Shown: in pieces, positions 8,574 to 17,608 of the stretch
How the letters are laid out: each line of letters starts with the position of its first letter
Position numbering within the stretch: the first letter of the stretch is position 1
Virus record (IMG/VR): IMGVR_UViG_3300031578_000034
Span: 1-59,340 of that record
Source: a virus
DNA length: 59,340 nucleotides
Direction: 5' to 3' (one strand)
Made by a program: the position numbers and the translations under genes
Notes under the pieces: model-generated
What the model was told of the DNA's origin: nothing
Seen by the model: the letters and a program-made list of their open reading frames with translations, nothing else
Database searches by the model: none

Positions 8574-10825
8574 TACTTAGTCACACTCAGTCCGTCTGCA
8601 TAAATATCTAAAGTTGGAGGCCAAACAGGGGTATAGCCATTAACTCCTGACAGCTTTCCACGTACGGCAACATAAATATATACAACTCCGCGCCAGTCAG
8701 CAGTTCCGGTTACTGTAACTTTTTCCCAAATATTGTTTACATCAGACATTTCATCATAATCTGAGTATAGGTTGAACCCGCACCCCTGCAAGGCTAGCCT
8801 TGGGCGCCAACCAGCAGTAGCTACAGCTTCGTCTTTGCGTAAGTACAAGTCTACAGTTACTGAAGCACCATCAGCCACGTAAAATGATCCTGCTGTAATA
8901 TAAGAATGTGAATTTGTTGCTGTAGGCGTAATTTTCATTTTTATGTTGCTTGTGGTGTAATTGGTAACAGTATCTCTAGAAATTACAGATCCACCCGGCC
9001 CCCAACCGACAATATCATATTCTACACCATCTTTATTATGTAATGCAAAATAAGAGTCGTCAGGAATATACCCCACATATGACGATCCGGTGGAACAACT
9101 TTCTAAATATATACCATCCGATGGCATACTTCCACAGGTTAATGCATTAGCCGGGGCTGCTAATAAACACTCATTGCAGACACCTTTTCCACGCCCGCCA
9201 GCAGATGTGTACTGCGGGGGAGCCCACATGATGTTTGAGCGATAATTTGCAGTGGTTTGACCAAATAATTCACGATTACCGTGGTAATAAAAATCATAGG
9301 CATCTATAAACAAACCACTTTGTGCTGCATTATTATCAGTATTACAGTTGTCGTAAGTATTATCATTCGATATGATATATGTAGTGCCTTGTGTAGGAAT
9401 GATTTCAACACAGAAGTCGCCGCAAGAATCAATATCATTATTGTAAAAGTGTAAAGATCTCCCACGCATCTCAAAACAACTCGCCCCAGAATTTCTGACT
9501 TCATTGTATGCGATGGTTTGCAACATCCCGCGAGTATAGTTCGCTGATTCGCTGAGTGCGGCAGCGTTTATAGTTGTTCCGTGTAAAATAGAATTTGTAA
9601 CATTAAACGTCGAATTCGTAAACTGCAAACATCCTGAACCGTGACTGCACCAAAAACCGTCTATTAAAACGTCACCAAGTGATCCAGAGGCAGTTATGCC
9701 ATACCCCAAAGCTGACGGACCTTCAAAAGCGGACAAATCTTGTACAGTCTTTTGTTCTAGAAACAAGCCAGTCTGAAGGAAAATACCATTCCCTCCACGG
9801 TAGTCAAATGCTATCAAGCCTTCTATTTTGGTCCATGACGCAGCATTGAAATAAAAACATGCAACTGCAGCACCATCTTCACAATTTAATGCGGCCACAT
9901 GATTAACTGTTCCCATGGAAAGCGCGGAAGTATTGTACATTAACGCGGCGGCGTTGGTGGCATCGCCCATCTCATCTAGTAGTACCCAGTTGATATCATA
10001 AGGATCAGCAATTCCCGCACTGTAAATTCTAGAATGTATGGCAGCACTGTCTGAACGTATGATAAAGTTCCTGCTAGCATTTACAACTAAATCACCTATT
10101 TGATGATCTTCAGTTAAAGTTACTGCAGCTATTTGGTTATCTGCAGGAGCAGTCCACGATGTAATTTCTTCTGGGTCATCCCCTGCTGCAGGTGCTACAG
10201 CAGCATTTCCACCAATACCTATGAGTATTCTATCACCACTCCAACCAGAACTAGCATTCCAATTTACAGCAGGGTATAGCCGCAAGGTTCTACCTGCCCC
10301 GGCAGTACAAGCAGGGGCGCATGCTGCGATGCGAGAACGATGTACAGTACCAGAAGCCGTATCAAAATTTTCACATCCATACACTTTTAGATTACCACCA
10401 GCAATATACATTGTATACTTCTGACTTGCTGCAGACGTGGCAAATTCCCAAATACCTGTATTGGCACAGTTAAGGGGATTGACCGAGGTGCCTACTTGTA
10501 TTTTACCAGCACCTTGTACTCTGACTGAAGAGTACGCCGTGAATGTCCAATTTCCAGCAGGGTTTGATGGCCAATACAGGGTTCCAGAAATATCCAAGTC
10601 GTAGGTAACTGTACTCGCTGGCGAAGTACCGACCGATGTGTTGCCGTCGATAGTAATTGTGTGTCCAGCCTGAATAGTCGCGCTGTCTCCTACTCCTGGT
10701 ACACCCCCACCACCCCAAGTAGCCGGGACGCTCCAGGCACCATCTCCTGAAGACGTATATGCTACTGCCCACGAAATATTAGGAATTAATAAACATAATA
10801 AAAAAAGAATAGATCGCATTACCAC
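8573..10825 (-). CDS. Cysteine-rich beta-helix protein with a Sec signal peptide
   Basis: 750 residues. The first 20 residues form a textbook signal peptide: Arg at position 4, a hydrophobic core (ILFLLCLLIP) and a cleavage site after SWA. The mature start (GDGAWSVPATWGGGGVPG, then IQAGHTITIDG) resembles the N-terminus of secreted G8/beta-helix proteins. The body contains several coils of a right-handed beta-helix and well over a dozen cysteines, which would form disulphides only outside the cytoplasm. The C-terminus is a jelly-roll-like domain. It lies 2 bp after baseplate J. An exported protein in a tail operon is odd, because virion parts assemble in the cytoplasm. Confidence 0.65.
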   Translation of the reverse strand: MVMRSILFLLCLLIPNISWAVAYTSSGDGAWSVPATWGGGGVPGVGDSATIQAGHTITIDGNTSVGTSPASTVTYDLDISGTLYWPSNPAGNWTFTAYSSVRVQGAGKIQVGTSVNPLNCANTGIWEFATSAASQKYTMYIAGGNLKVYGCENFDTASGTVHRSRIAACAPACTAGAGRTLRLYPAVNWNASSGWSGDRILIGIGGNAAVAPAAGDDPEEITSWTAPADNQIAAVTLTEDHQIGDLVVNASRNFIIRSDSAAIHSRIYSAGIADPYDINWVLLDEMGDATNAAALMYNTSALSMGTVNHVAALNCEDGAAVACFYFNAASWTKIEGLIAFDYRGGNGIFLQTGLFLEQKTVQDLSAFEGPSALGYGITASGSLGDVLIDGFWCSHGSGCLQFTNSTFNVTNSILHGTTINAAALSESANYTRGMLQTIAYNEVRNSGASCFEMRGRSLHFYNNDIDSCGDFCVEIIPTQGTTYIISNDNTYDNCNTDNNAAQSGLFIDAYDFYYHGNRELFGQTTANYRSNIMWAPPQYTSAGGRGKGVCNECLLAAPANALTCGSMPSDGIYLESCSTGSSYVGYIPDDSYFALHNKDGVEYDIVGWGPGGSVISRDTVTNYTTSNIKMKITPTATNSHSYITAGSFYVADGASVTVDLYLRKDEAVATAGWRPRLALQGCGFNLYSDYDEMSDVNNIWEKVTVTGTADWRGVVYIYVAVRGKLSGVNGYTPVWPPTLDIYADGLSVTK

Positions 10826-10827
10826 AC

Positions 10828-12246
10828 CTACACTATTGTTGCTTGCCCGAGAACAACATATTGTTTATTGTTAACTGGAATTATCTCGTTTGTGGGCATA
10901 GTAGAATTTCCGCTTTCGTCGCGTAAATAATAACTGTGTATGATTACTGCATCTACGCTTGTAACCGGATAATCACCGTATCCTTCTTGCAGAACTATGA
11001 TTAAATCGCTCTTTTGAATGTCATTCCCAAGCCTGTAATTTTCATTTATATATTGGGATAGTGCATTTCTAACCCGGTTTCTTACTGTAGCGCCATCTGC
11101 ATTTGGTAACAATGTTAGGGAGGCATTTATGTATAAATACATCGGGTATGCTTGTTTCAGCAAAACGTCTGCTGTCAATATATTGTTTTCCGGAAGATCA
11201 AAATTTCCTTGAGAGTTGTACAACGTCTCTGGGTAGGTGTACGAAATAGTAAATGTCTCGCCCGCTGACAATGCCGCTGCTGTACTTATCTCTACATAAT
11301 CTATTGCTTCTGTACTTCTGCGCCGCCCCGATGTAGAGTCTTTTGTAACCGAATATTGAGACGATGGCAGCGTTCCAACGCTCACTGCTACAGGAGCAGA
11401 GGCCGCAATTATCGGACGTTTGCTAAAGTAGTATCTAGGCTGCGACGGATCGTAGGTAAAAGTGTCAGTCTTTGCCGCTAAACTTGTATCTATGACAAAT
11501 GCATCGACACCTGTAGTTCTTTCTGCGTCCGAATCTTCCGCACTAATTGCGTAAGCATCGATAAACCCCAAGTCTTTAAGATACTTTCGAAGACCATTAA
11601 CTACGTTAAGCTCCCGTCCTGTTTTAGCTAACCGAATACGGGCACGCAGATCGTCATCTAATTCTTCGTCCCGGCCACCAATAGCAGCTGTTCTGTTTGT
11701 TACACCAGCAATATCAGAGACAGCAGAAACAATAGTATTTATAAACGTGGCGCCCACATTACCAACCGTCCCAGATATGTCACACACAGCTGCAGCCGTA
11801 AATTCGTAGCGAGATCTGTCGTACGAATAATACGCCGGCATGCTGCCAACAGCAAATCTAGCCTCTGCCACTGTCGTAAACGTTACTGGTGAAACAAAGG
11901 AAGTTCCCGATGTTCTGACCGACGTGCCCGCTGGAATAACAATGTCGCTGCTTGGCAATGTAGTAGCATAAAATGTCAACGTTACTGTTGCATATGAGCC
12001 TGTCAGGCGCTCTTTTTTGTAGTTAGTTGCTTCATTGTCTAAGTCTGTTCCCGCTAGGCGGTCTAGAATATGTAAATTTTGAACTTTTGAAATCTCTCCC
12101 ATTATTATCTTTCCGCCAATAGAAAACGGAAGAAGTAAAAGATCTTTCGCTATACTGTTATCACTGGTGTCTAGACTTCTGTTAAAGGCCCGCAAGAATG
12201 TCTTTATCTCAGCCAGCAGCGTTTGAAGCGTTTTAATAGACGCCAT
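10828..12246 (-). CDS. Baseplate J-like protein
   Basis: 472 residues, matching the baseplate J / gp47 family in length and motif: the region IPAGTSVRTSG...F followed by IVSAVSDIAGV and GGRDEELDDDLRARI is the family signature of contractile-tail wedge proteins. The C-terminal half is the usual alpha/beta domain that ends with a short conserved beta hairpin. It would form the wedge ring that links the hub to the fibres and triggers sheath contraction. It sits between the gp25/FnIII-like wedge gene and the fibre genes, the normal order. Confidence 0.85.
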   Translation of the reverse strand: MASIKTLQTLLAEIKTFLRAFNRSLDTSDNSIAKDLLLLPFSIGGKIIMGEISKVQNLHILDRLAGTDLDNEATNYKKERLTGSYATVTLTFYATTLPSSDIVIPAGTSVRTSGTSFVSPVTFTTVAEARFAVGSMPAYYSYDRSRYEFTAAAVCDISGTVGNVGATFINTIVSAVSDIAGVTNRTAAIGGRDEELDDDLRARIRLAKTGRELNVVNGLRKYLKDLGFIDAYAISAEDSDAERTTGVDAFVIDTSLAAKTDTFTYDPSQPRYYFSKRPIIAASAPVAVSVGTLPSSQYSVTKDSTSGRRRSTEAIDYVEISTAAALSAGETFTISYTYPETLYNSQGNFDLPENNILTADVLLKQAYPMYLYINASLTLLPNADGATVRNRVRNALSQYINENYRLGNDIQKSDLIIVLQEGYGDYPVTSVDAVIIHSYYLRDESGNSTMPTNEIIPVNNKQYVVLGQATIV

Positions 12247-12248
12247 AT

Positions 12249-12971
12249 TTATCCCACCTTAACTGTTTTATTAGATATAGACACTTGATTGCCAGTAAGA
12301 TCTTTGACTGTTAAATTTACTATAAATTGTCTTGGCTCGTCGCTTGCCTGGTATGCTTCTATTGTATCAATTGAGTCAACCAACTCAGAACCCTTAAATC
12401 GCCTGTTGTAGTCCAAGTAAAACGTAACTTGATTGCTCTCTGGAAGTGCAATTACCTTTTCTCCAATAATAATTTCTTGTCTAGACGCAAAGCTTGACGG
12501 CGTTGCTGTAAACGTCTCTAAGAAGTTTGTCTCATAGATGTTCTTAAACACCTTTGAAACTCCATACTCATAGGCTGTCCCATTATTTACGCCAGTATCT
12601 GTAAACTTCCAAGTTTGTGCCCGATCTGAAATGCGAGTAAATTGCTCTGTCGTTCCTGCCCCACGTCTCCAGATAGAAAAACCAGACAAGTCTGGGTCTG
12701 TAAGTGAAACTTCATCTAACTGCACCTGTCGGAAGGCGCGCGCTATAATATTTATTAACGTCTTTACATATCGGTATTTCACTGCCTTTTGGTTAATAAG
12801 GGCTTTTCCAACTGATTGATCATTTATTACAGCCCGGACTAACTGCGCTACAAGCTTAAAATGCCCGTCCACCAGCTGGATGTCTCCAGTCGGAGATAAC
12901 GCAAGAGTACATTTTTTTACTTGACCCTCTGGAATAAGCACCTTTAGGTCTGTTTGGTATGGGAGTGTCAT
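12249..12971 (-). CDS. Baseplate wedge protein with FnIII-like domain
   Basis: About 240 residues from the ATG at 12971, which overlaps the previous stop as ATGA; an upstream GTG would add three residues but lacks a ribosome-binding site. The N-terminal 90 residues (TGDIQLVDGHFKLV, then a helix-rich stretch) resemble the gp25/W-type lysozyme-like wedge fold. Residues 95-160 look like an FnIII domain (SIWRRG, YEYGVSKVF), and the C-terminus is a second Ig-like domain. Position directly before baseplate J supports a wedge role. The fold assignments are inferences from pattern. Confidence 0.55.
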   Translation of the reverse strand: MTLPYQTDLKVLIPEGQVKKCTLALSPTGDIQLVDGHFKLVAQLVRAVINDQSVGKALINQKAVKYRYVKTLINIIARAFRQVQLDEVSLTDPDLSGFSIWRRGAGTTEQFTRISDRAQTWKFTDTGVNNGTAYEYGVSKVFKNIYETNFLETFTATPSSFASRQEIIIGEKVIALPESNQVTFYLDYNRRFKGSELVDSIDTIEAYQASDEPRQFIVNLTVKDLTGNQVSISNKTVKVG

Positions 12972-13444
12972 GATCCACACGAGTCAATTGCTTCAACAAA
13001 GTCATCGAATAATTGACTTATCCTATCAATAGTAGTAGTTAGTTTATTTTTATCATCTAATGCAGCAATGTATTGGTTTAGCTCATATTGGCGCTCTTCT
13101 ATATCAGACAACGCTAAATCCTTTGCGCTTGTAATTGCTGCGGCAATCTGGGCAACTGGGTCGCAATCTGCATATGGGCGTATGAAGCTTTCAAGTATTG
13201 CTAATGGCGCACTTATTGGGTCCACAATCTGTTCCCACGCAGCTAGCTCAGCTTGATATTGTAGCTTGCGCAATTCATCCTCGTAATCAGCCCCAGCTAT
13301 TAAAAGAGCCGTTTTAATAACGTCTAAAATAGCTTCTAATGACGTGACTAGGTTCTTCAGGTCTGCTTTTGCTCCGCTTCCTAAGCTCCCAACGAACGCA
13401 CAAAAACATTCAATGCCTTCATCGCTATTATCACCAAATGCCAC
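12968..13444 (-). CDS. Helical baseplate or tail accessory protein
   Basis: 158 residues, mostly alpha-helical. The start is a GTG at 13444 with AGGAGG five bases before it. It is the first gene behind a late-type promoter (13465-13497) that diverges from the DHH phosphoesterase promoter, so it begins the baseplate/fibre transcription unit. It contains a few cysteines at both ends and a coiled-coil-like stretch in the middle. I do not recognise a family. Confidence 0.5.
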   Translation of the reverse strand: MAFGDNSDEGIECFCAFVGSLGSGAKADLKNLVTSLEAILDVIKTALLIAGADYEDELRKLQYQAELAAWEQIVDPISAPLAILESFIRPYADCDPVAQIAAAITSAKDLALSDIEERQYELNQYIAALDDKNKLTTTIDRISQLFDDFVEAIDSCGS

Positions 13445-13464
13445 ACAGACCTCCTATTTAGCAG

Positions 13465-13497
13465 ATTTTACCCCCGTTTCTTAGAAGGGATTTAACT
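13465..13497 (-). promoter_or_regulatory. Late-type promoter, AGTTAA-N21-TAAAAT
   Basis: On the minus strand AGTTAA lies at 13492-13497, followed by 21 bases and TAAAAT at 13465-13470. It precedes the baseplate/fibre unit starting at 13444. The upstream context CACT matches other copies in the window. Confidence 0.65.
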
Positions 13498-13521
13498 AGT
13501 GGAAGATCATCTCTGTATAAT
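13490..13521 (+). promoter_or_regulatory. Late-type promoter variant for the DHH phosphoesterase
   Basis: ATTTAA (13490-13495), 20 bases, TATAAT (13516-13521). This is one base off AGTTAA and overlaps the AGTTAA box of the divergent promoter, so the two promoters share DNA and may compete or be co-regulated. Confidence 0.5.
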
Positions 13522-13536
13522 AGTGTGGGAGGTAAA

Positions 13537-14472
13537 ATGGAAAAAGGAATTTTAGTTATTTCGCATAACGACTTAGATGGTGTTGCGTGCGTCATACTGC
13601 TGAAAAGAAGCACTGATAAGCCAGTCGAGTATGTTCTTGCAGACTACAACAGTGTAGATTACGAAATTAACCAAAGGATTACGCGCGAAGCGCAGCATAA
13701 ATATAGCCAAATTTTCATAACAGATATTTGCCCGTTAGAAGGTACATGTATGCATATAAACCAGCAATATTCTGCTGGGGTTCAAGTAAAGCTTTTAGAT
13801 CACCATACGACGAGATCTTGGGTCAACGACTATCCTTGGGCAACGTACGAAAATCATATTTGCGGGTGCGAACTCGTGTATGAATACATTACCAAGCATT
13901 TTCCTGTAGGGGAAAGCAAAGCCGCAGAACAAGACTGGATGTTTGCACAGGCAGTTGGTGCTTGGGATCTTTGGCGAGTAAGTAGCCCCCATAGACCTAG
14001 AGGAGAAGAGTTAAACAGCCTACTACGATTTATAGGAAAAGATTCATTTATTAGAGTTTTTTCTGAAGATATAAATCAGGACAAAAAAGAATTTCAAAGC
14101 ACCATATCCTACCTAGCAGATAAAAAGAAAAGGTATGTGGGCAGTGTTCTTGCAAATCAGCTAGATAGTGCCCCGATCCATTCTGATGGACAGGGGCTTC
14201 AGTTCAAGATCATATTTGCAACTGACTACGTAAGTGACATAGGCGACTCAATATTAAGGCACCCAGACTACGAAGATATCGATTACGTTGTGCTTGTAAA
14301 CCCAGTAATGAACGCGGTATCACTGCGTTCCAGAAAGGGCGATGTCGATGTGGCCAGACTTGCCAAACGTCTTGGTGGTGGGGGGCACAAATCAGCTGCT
14401 GGCTTCTCTAAAAATTTTACGTATGGAATAGACAAAAAACTGTCTAATCTACTTAACCTATTAGAATACTAA
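13537..14472 (+). CDS. DHH/DHHA1 phosphoesterase
   Basis: 311 residues from the ATG preceded by GGGAGG. The N-terminal DHH domain shows the metal-binding motifs HNDLDG near residue 10 and DHHTT near residue 90, and the C-terminus has the DHHA1 glycine-rich motif GGGGHKSAAG. Members of this superfamily (NrnA, c-di-AMP and pGpG phosphodiesterases, RecJ) hydrolyse short oligonucleotides or cyclic dinucleotides using two Mn ions. Here it stands alone on the + strand within a minus-strand tail module, with its own promoter, and its end overlaps the convergent spike gene by 4 bp. Possible roles are nanoRNA recycling, nucleotide salvage, or removal of a host signalling nucleotide. Confidence 0.85.
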   Translation: MEKGILVISHNDLDGVACVILLKRSTDKPVEYVLADYNSVDYEINQRITREAQHKYSQIFITDICPLEGTCMHINQQYSAGVQVKLLDHHTTRSWVNDYPWATYENHICGCELVYEYITKHFPVGESKAAEQDWMFAQAVGAWDLWRVSSPHRPRGEELNSLLRFIGKDSFIRVFSEDINQDKKEFQSTISYLADKKKRYVGSVLANQLDSAPIHSDGQGLQFKIIFATDYVSDIGDSILRHPDYEDIDYVVLVNPVMNAVSLRSRKGDVDVARLAKRLGGGGHKSAAGFSKNFTYGIDKKLSNLLNLLEY

Positions 14473-15530
14473 ACTGTTTTTACTTTTGGTGACAACGCTG
14501 GGGACAGCGCAGATTTGAACGCCTCAAGAGCGATTTTCATAGTGACTATCTGCGCTTGCATATTTATGGCGGTTGGTGATGCTGGCCACGGAATTGTGGG
14601 CGCTGGAGTCAACAGAGGAACACTTGCAAAGTATGCCGTCATCCAGTCTAAAAATGTTGAAAACGCTATTAAAAATGTATTTTCTGCAGCCGTATACTGG
14701 TTTCCTTTTATAAGCTGCTCTGAAGCAGCTACTCCTCCTAGTTGTACTTCAGTGCCGTCAACAAGAGCTTTTCCAGTTTTGGCTACTAATTCAGCATTGC
14801 CAGCTTCGTCTAAACCAATAGATGCAACAGGATTTCCCCCTACAAGGGATTGAAACAGTACCCGTAATTTACTCCCATAAGAGCTAATGTCTGGAACAGC
14901 GCCTAAAGTCGTATCCTTTATTTCGCCCAAGTGCATTCTAGCTAGTTTAACGCCGCCCTTTGCAACCTCAATAAAGGCCTCTACAGTGGGCACTGCACCC
15001 TCTAGGATGACCGTAGCGCCCTTTCCGGGTAGATCCCTAACGGTGGACCCTAGACCAGCCTTAATTCCATTCCCGGCAATCCTAAGGGTCATAGCGCCTA
15101 AGCGCAAGATTCTTCCTTTTGTAAAGTATTTAAGACCCTCATTTAGCCCATTTAACAGCCCAAAGTCCCCTGAGTTGGTTAAAGACAGCCAGACACGTTT
15201 TGACAGGTTTGATAAGAAAACCTCACCACCCTTGACCTCTTTCGCTAGAACAGTTTCTCCAGTCTGATTGTCTTTTGTTGTTCCAGCTATTTTATTGATA
15301 TAATTGTACTCTAGCTTGCCTAAGTAATATTCCCAATCATCTGCAAACAGAATTAGCCCATATTCTCCCACTTTTGGCATGGAAAAGTCGCCAGATCCTG
15401 ATATAATTGGGATGTTGGTAGCGCCGGATTCTTGCCCAAGCCATTTTATATCGACTGTGCGCGACGCAGAATTTACGCTTATAACCTCACCGGGCTGTAC
15501 GTACAATCCTTGAGTATGTGCTATTGCCAT
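14469..15530 (-). CDS. Baseplate spike protein (gpV/gp5 OB-fold type)
   Basis: 353 residues. The N-terminal 80 residues form an OB-fold of the gpV/gp45/gp5 family (QPGEVISVNSASRTVDIKW, PKVGEYGLILFADDW). The middle is glycine-rich and beta-repetitive, compatible with a short triple-stranded beta-helix spike, and a helical tail follows. It would sit under the hub and puncture the outer membrane. Its neighbours are the hub protein upstream and wedge genes downstream. The C-terminal end overlaps the convergent DHH gene by 4 bp. Confidence 0.75.
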   Translation of the reverse strand: MAIAHTQGLYVQPGEVISVNSASRTVDIKWLGQESGATNIPIISGSGDFSMPKVGEYGLILFADDWEYYLGKLEYNYINKIAGTTKDNQTGETVLAKEVKGGEVFLSNLSKRVWLSLTNSGDFGLLNGLNEGLKYFTKGRILRLGAMTLRIAGNGIKAGLGSTVRDLPGKGATVILEGAVPTVEAFIEVAKGGVKLARMHLGEIKDTTLGAVPDISSYGSKLRVLFQSLVGGNPVASIGLDEAGNAELVAKTGKALVDGTEVQLGGVAASEQLIKGNQYTAAENTFLIAFSTFLDWMTAYFASVPLLTPAPTIPWPASPTAINMQAQIVTMKIALEAFKSALSPALSPKVKTV

Positions 15531-15538
15531 AAGTAACC

Positions 15539-17608
15539 TTATAATAGAGGGTTTTCAAAGGCACTAGAAATCCCCTCAGAGATTTCTTTGCTCTTTTTAT
15601 CGTAGTATTCCATCGCGCTATCAAATTTTTTCTCGTAATCAGTTTGAAACCGAAGTCCAGGAAGCTCTGGAAGCTGGTCTTTTCCAGTATTTACGCGGTA
15701 TAAGTTTTCTGACTTTACAATATACGTATACAGATCCGGAGCGGGCATCAACTCAGATCTCCCAAAATTGGAGTTTATAGATGTTGTTGGCTCCGCGCCA
15801 ATTGGAATGTTGTGCGTTAGCGAGTTCACGTAGAATATTTCTCGATCTGGAACAATAAAAAGTGGAGATGCAACTTCTAGCTCTGGGCGAAATACAATAT
15901 TATCCTGTCTTGTATACAGCTGCGCGTTTTCAAACATCAAGAGTTCCCGCGCAGCAAGATCCATAAATTTGACATGATCTCCATCACGAGTGACTAATTT
16001 TGGGTTAACATTGAACAGCGGGTTAGTGACTGATCCACGGCGGTATCCGAATCTACGCAGCAGGTTTGTGGCTGTATAGCTACCAACTAGGTCAACTACC
16101 CTAGGGTCTGCATCAGAAAACGGGTAAAACCCCTCTAAATGTAAGAATGTTTTTAGCTCTTCGACATTATATGAGCTAGATGTTGATATGATCTCTTCTG
16201 GCCCGATCACCTGCATTCCGGGAAAAAGCCGTTCGTGGTGCACAGGATCGTTGTTTTCCTTTAGATACACTAAATCATACTTTAAAAAATCTGTTCCCAG
16301 ACGTATGGGGTGGTAGCGCACATTCCCAAACCCGTCAACGTACAAATTGTAGTACACCATTTCTGCCACGCCCTGGATTATACTTAGGCGCGAGTCAAAA
16401 GAGGACTCAAACGTTTTAACAGATTGCGTATTCCAAATCCTATATGGCGTGGTCTCAGACCCCCAACTGCTAACAAAGCGCTTTCTAGTATGCTTAGTCA
16501 ATTCCAAGGCTTTGCGTAGACTGAAATTATCCTTTCTGTACGCACCGTTCTCTACAAAGAGGTCTAAGGCCTCATCCGTACCACCAGATCCGTCAGCAGT
16601 TGCATTTGTGGCAACTCCAAAATTTCCAAGACCAAAGAAAGATAGATACCCACTTTTTTTATTTTTAGATTTCGCATCTGTATCAGCAACTGTTATATCT
16701 GCGATGCGCCCCTTTACGGGATCCCACTTTAAAGATCCGCCAACAAACATTGCGTTTATTATTTCAAAATGATCTATCCCGTAAAAAGGTTTATTGAATA
16801 TATTTATGGCCTCTTTAGTGCTACGCTCACCTACTTGGATAATGGAAGGTTGTACCATCTCATAACTAACGCGCGCTAGTTCCAGGGAATCTCGGCATTC
16901 TAATGTAAGTGACGTAAATCCCTCTGTATTAGAATCACTGATTGACGTTATGTACCCATCAAACAATGGAAAGGTCCAATCTTTATACATGCGTCCCTTT
17001 GACCAAACCATAATTGGAAGCATCGGAGCAAATAATTGACTCAGTATGTTAAACGTTTTGTCGAAGAACAGACGCAACTTTCCGTCTCTAGTCAAATTGT
17101 AGCTATCGCGGATATCTATTGTAGATGTACCTATTCCGGAAGATACCTTATTTACTACTACATTGGTAATGAAAAAGTTGATCAAGTAGTTTATAAACAG
17201 AGATATATCTTCGTCATTTCCCATGACGCGAGCTTGCTGAAGGGCATCATAGAGTGGAGACTTCTTCCAGTTCTTTCCATACGATAAAACGTACTCAAAG
17301 TAATATGAAAAAAACTGTAATAGGTTGTGCCCCACACGCTTAAGTGTTTCTCGGGATACAGGGCGTTGCCCTGCCAACGGCTGCCCGTCATCATCGGTTT
17401 CAGAAAGCACAAAGGTGTGATTGAAGTCAATAGACACAAGTATCTCAGGCCTATACGTGTTATCTGGAACTATATATGGGATGCCTAGGCTTGGAACAAA
17501 GTAGTTTTTTACGAACGGAAAAAACGCTTCGTGCTGCTGTCCCGGTCCATGACGAACAGAATAGCTATATAGCTCTTTCGCTAGAGCACTAGCAATCACA
17601 TCAGGCAT
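15539..17608 (-). CDS. Baseplate hub protein (gp27/gpD-like)
   Basis: 689 residues, beta-rich. The stretch around WTFPLFDGYITSISDS and FTSLTLECRDSLE matches the way gp27/late-control D/XkdQ-type hub proteins describe their first tube-like domain, and the length fits hub proteins with an inserted domain. It lies between the LysM-domain-like tail protein and the spike, the position hub genes occupy in contractile phages. The last 40 residues are helical and charged. The start codon shares a base with the previous stop. Confidence 0.65.
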   Translation of the reverse strand: MPDVIASALAKELYSYSVRHGPGQQHEAFFPFVKNYFVPSLGIPYIVPDNTYRPEILVSIDFNHTFVLSETDDDGQPLAGQRPVSRETLKRVGHNLLQFFSYYFEYVLSYGKNWKKSPLYDALQQARVMGNDEDISLFINYLINFFITNVVVNKVSSGIGTSTIDIRDSYNLTRDGKLRLFFDKTFNILSQLFAPMLPIMVWSKGRMYKDWTFPLFDGYITSISDSNTEGFTSLTLECRDSLELARVSYEMVQPSIIQVGERSTKEAINIFNKPFYGIDHFEIINAMFVGGSLKWDPVKGRIADITVADTDAKSKNKKSGYLSFFGLGNFGVATNATADGSGGTDEALDLFVENGAYRKDNFSLRKALELTKHTRKRFVSSWGSETTPYRIWNTQSVKTFESSFDSRLSIIQGVAEMVYYNLYVDGFGNVRYHPIRLGTDFLKYDLVYLKENNDPVHHERLFPGMQVIGPEEIISTSSSYNVEELKTFLHLEGFYPFSDADPRVVDLVGSYTATNLLRRFGYRRGSVTNPLFNVNPKLVTRDGDHVKFMDLAARELLMFENAQLYTRQDNIVFRPELEVASPLFIVPDREIFYVNSLTHNIPIGAEPTTSINSNFGRSELMPAPDLYTYIVKSENLYRVNTGKDQLPELPGLRFQTDYEKKFDSAMEYYDKKSKEISEGISSAFENPLL

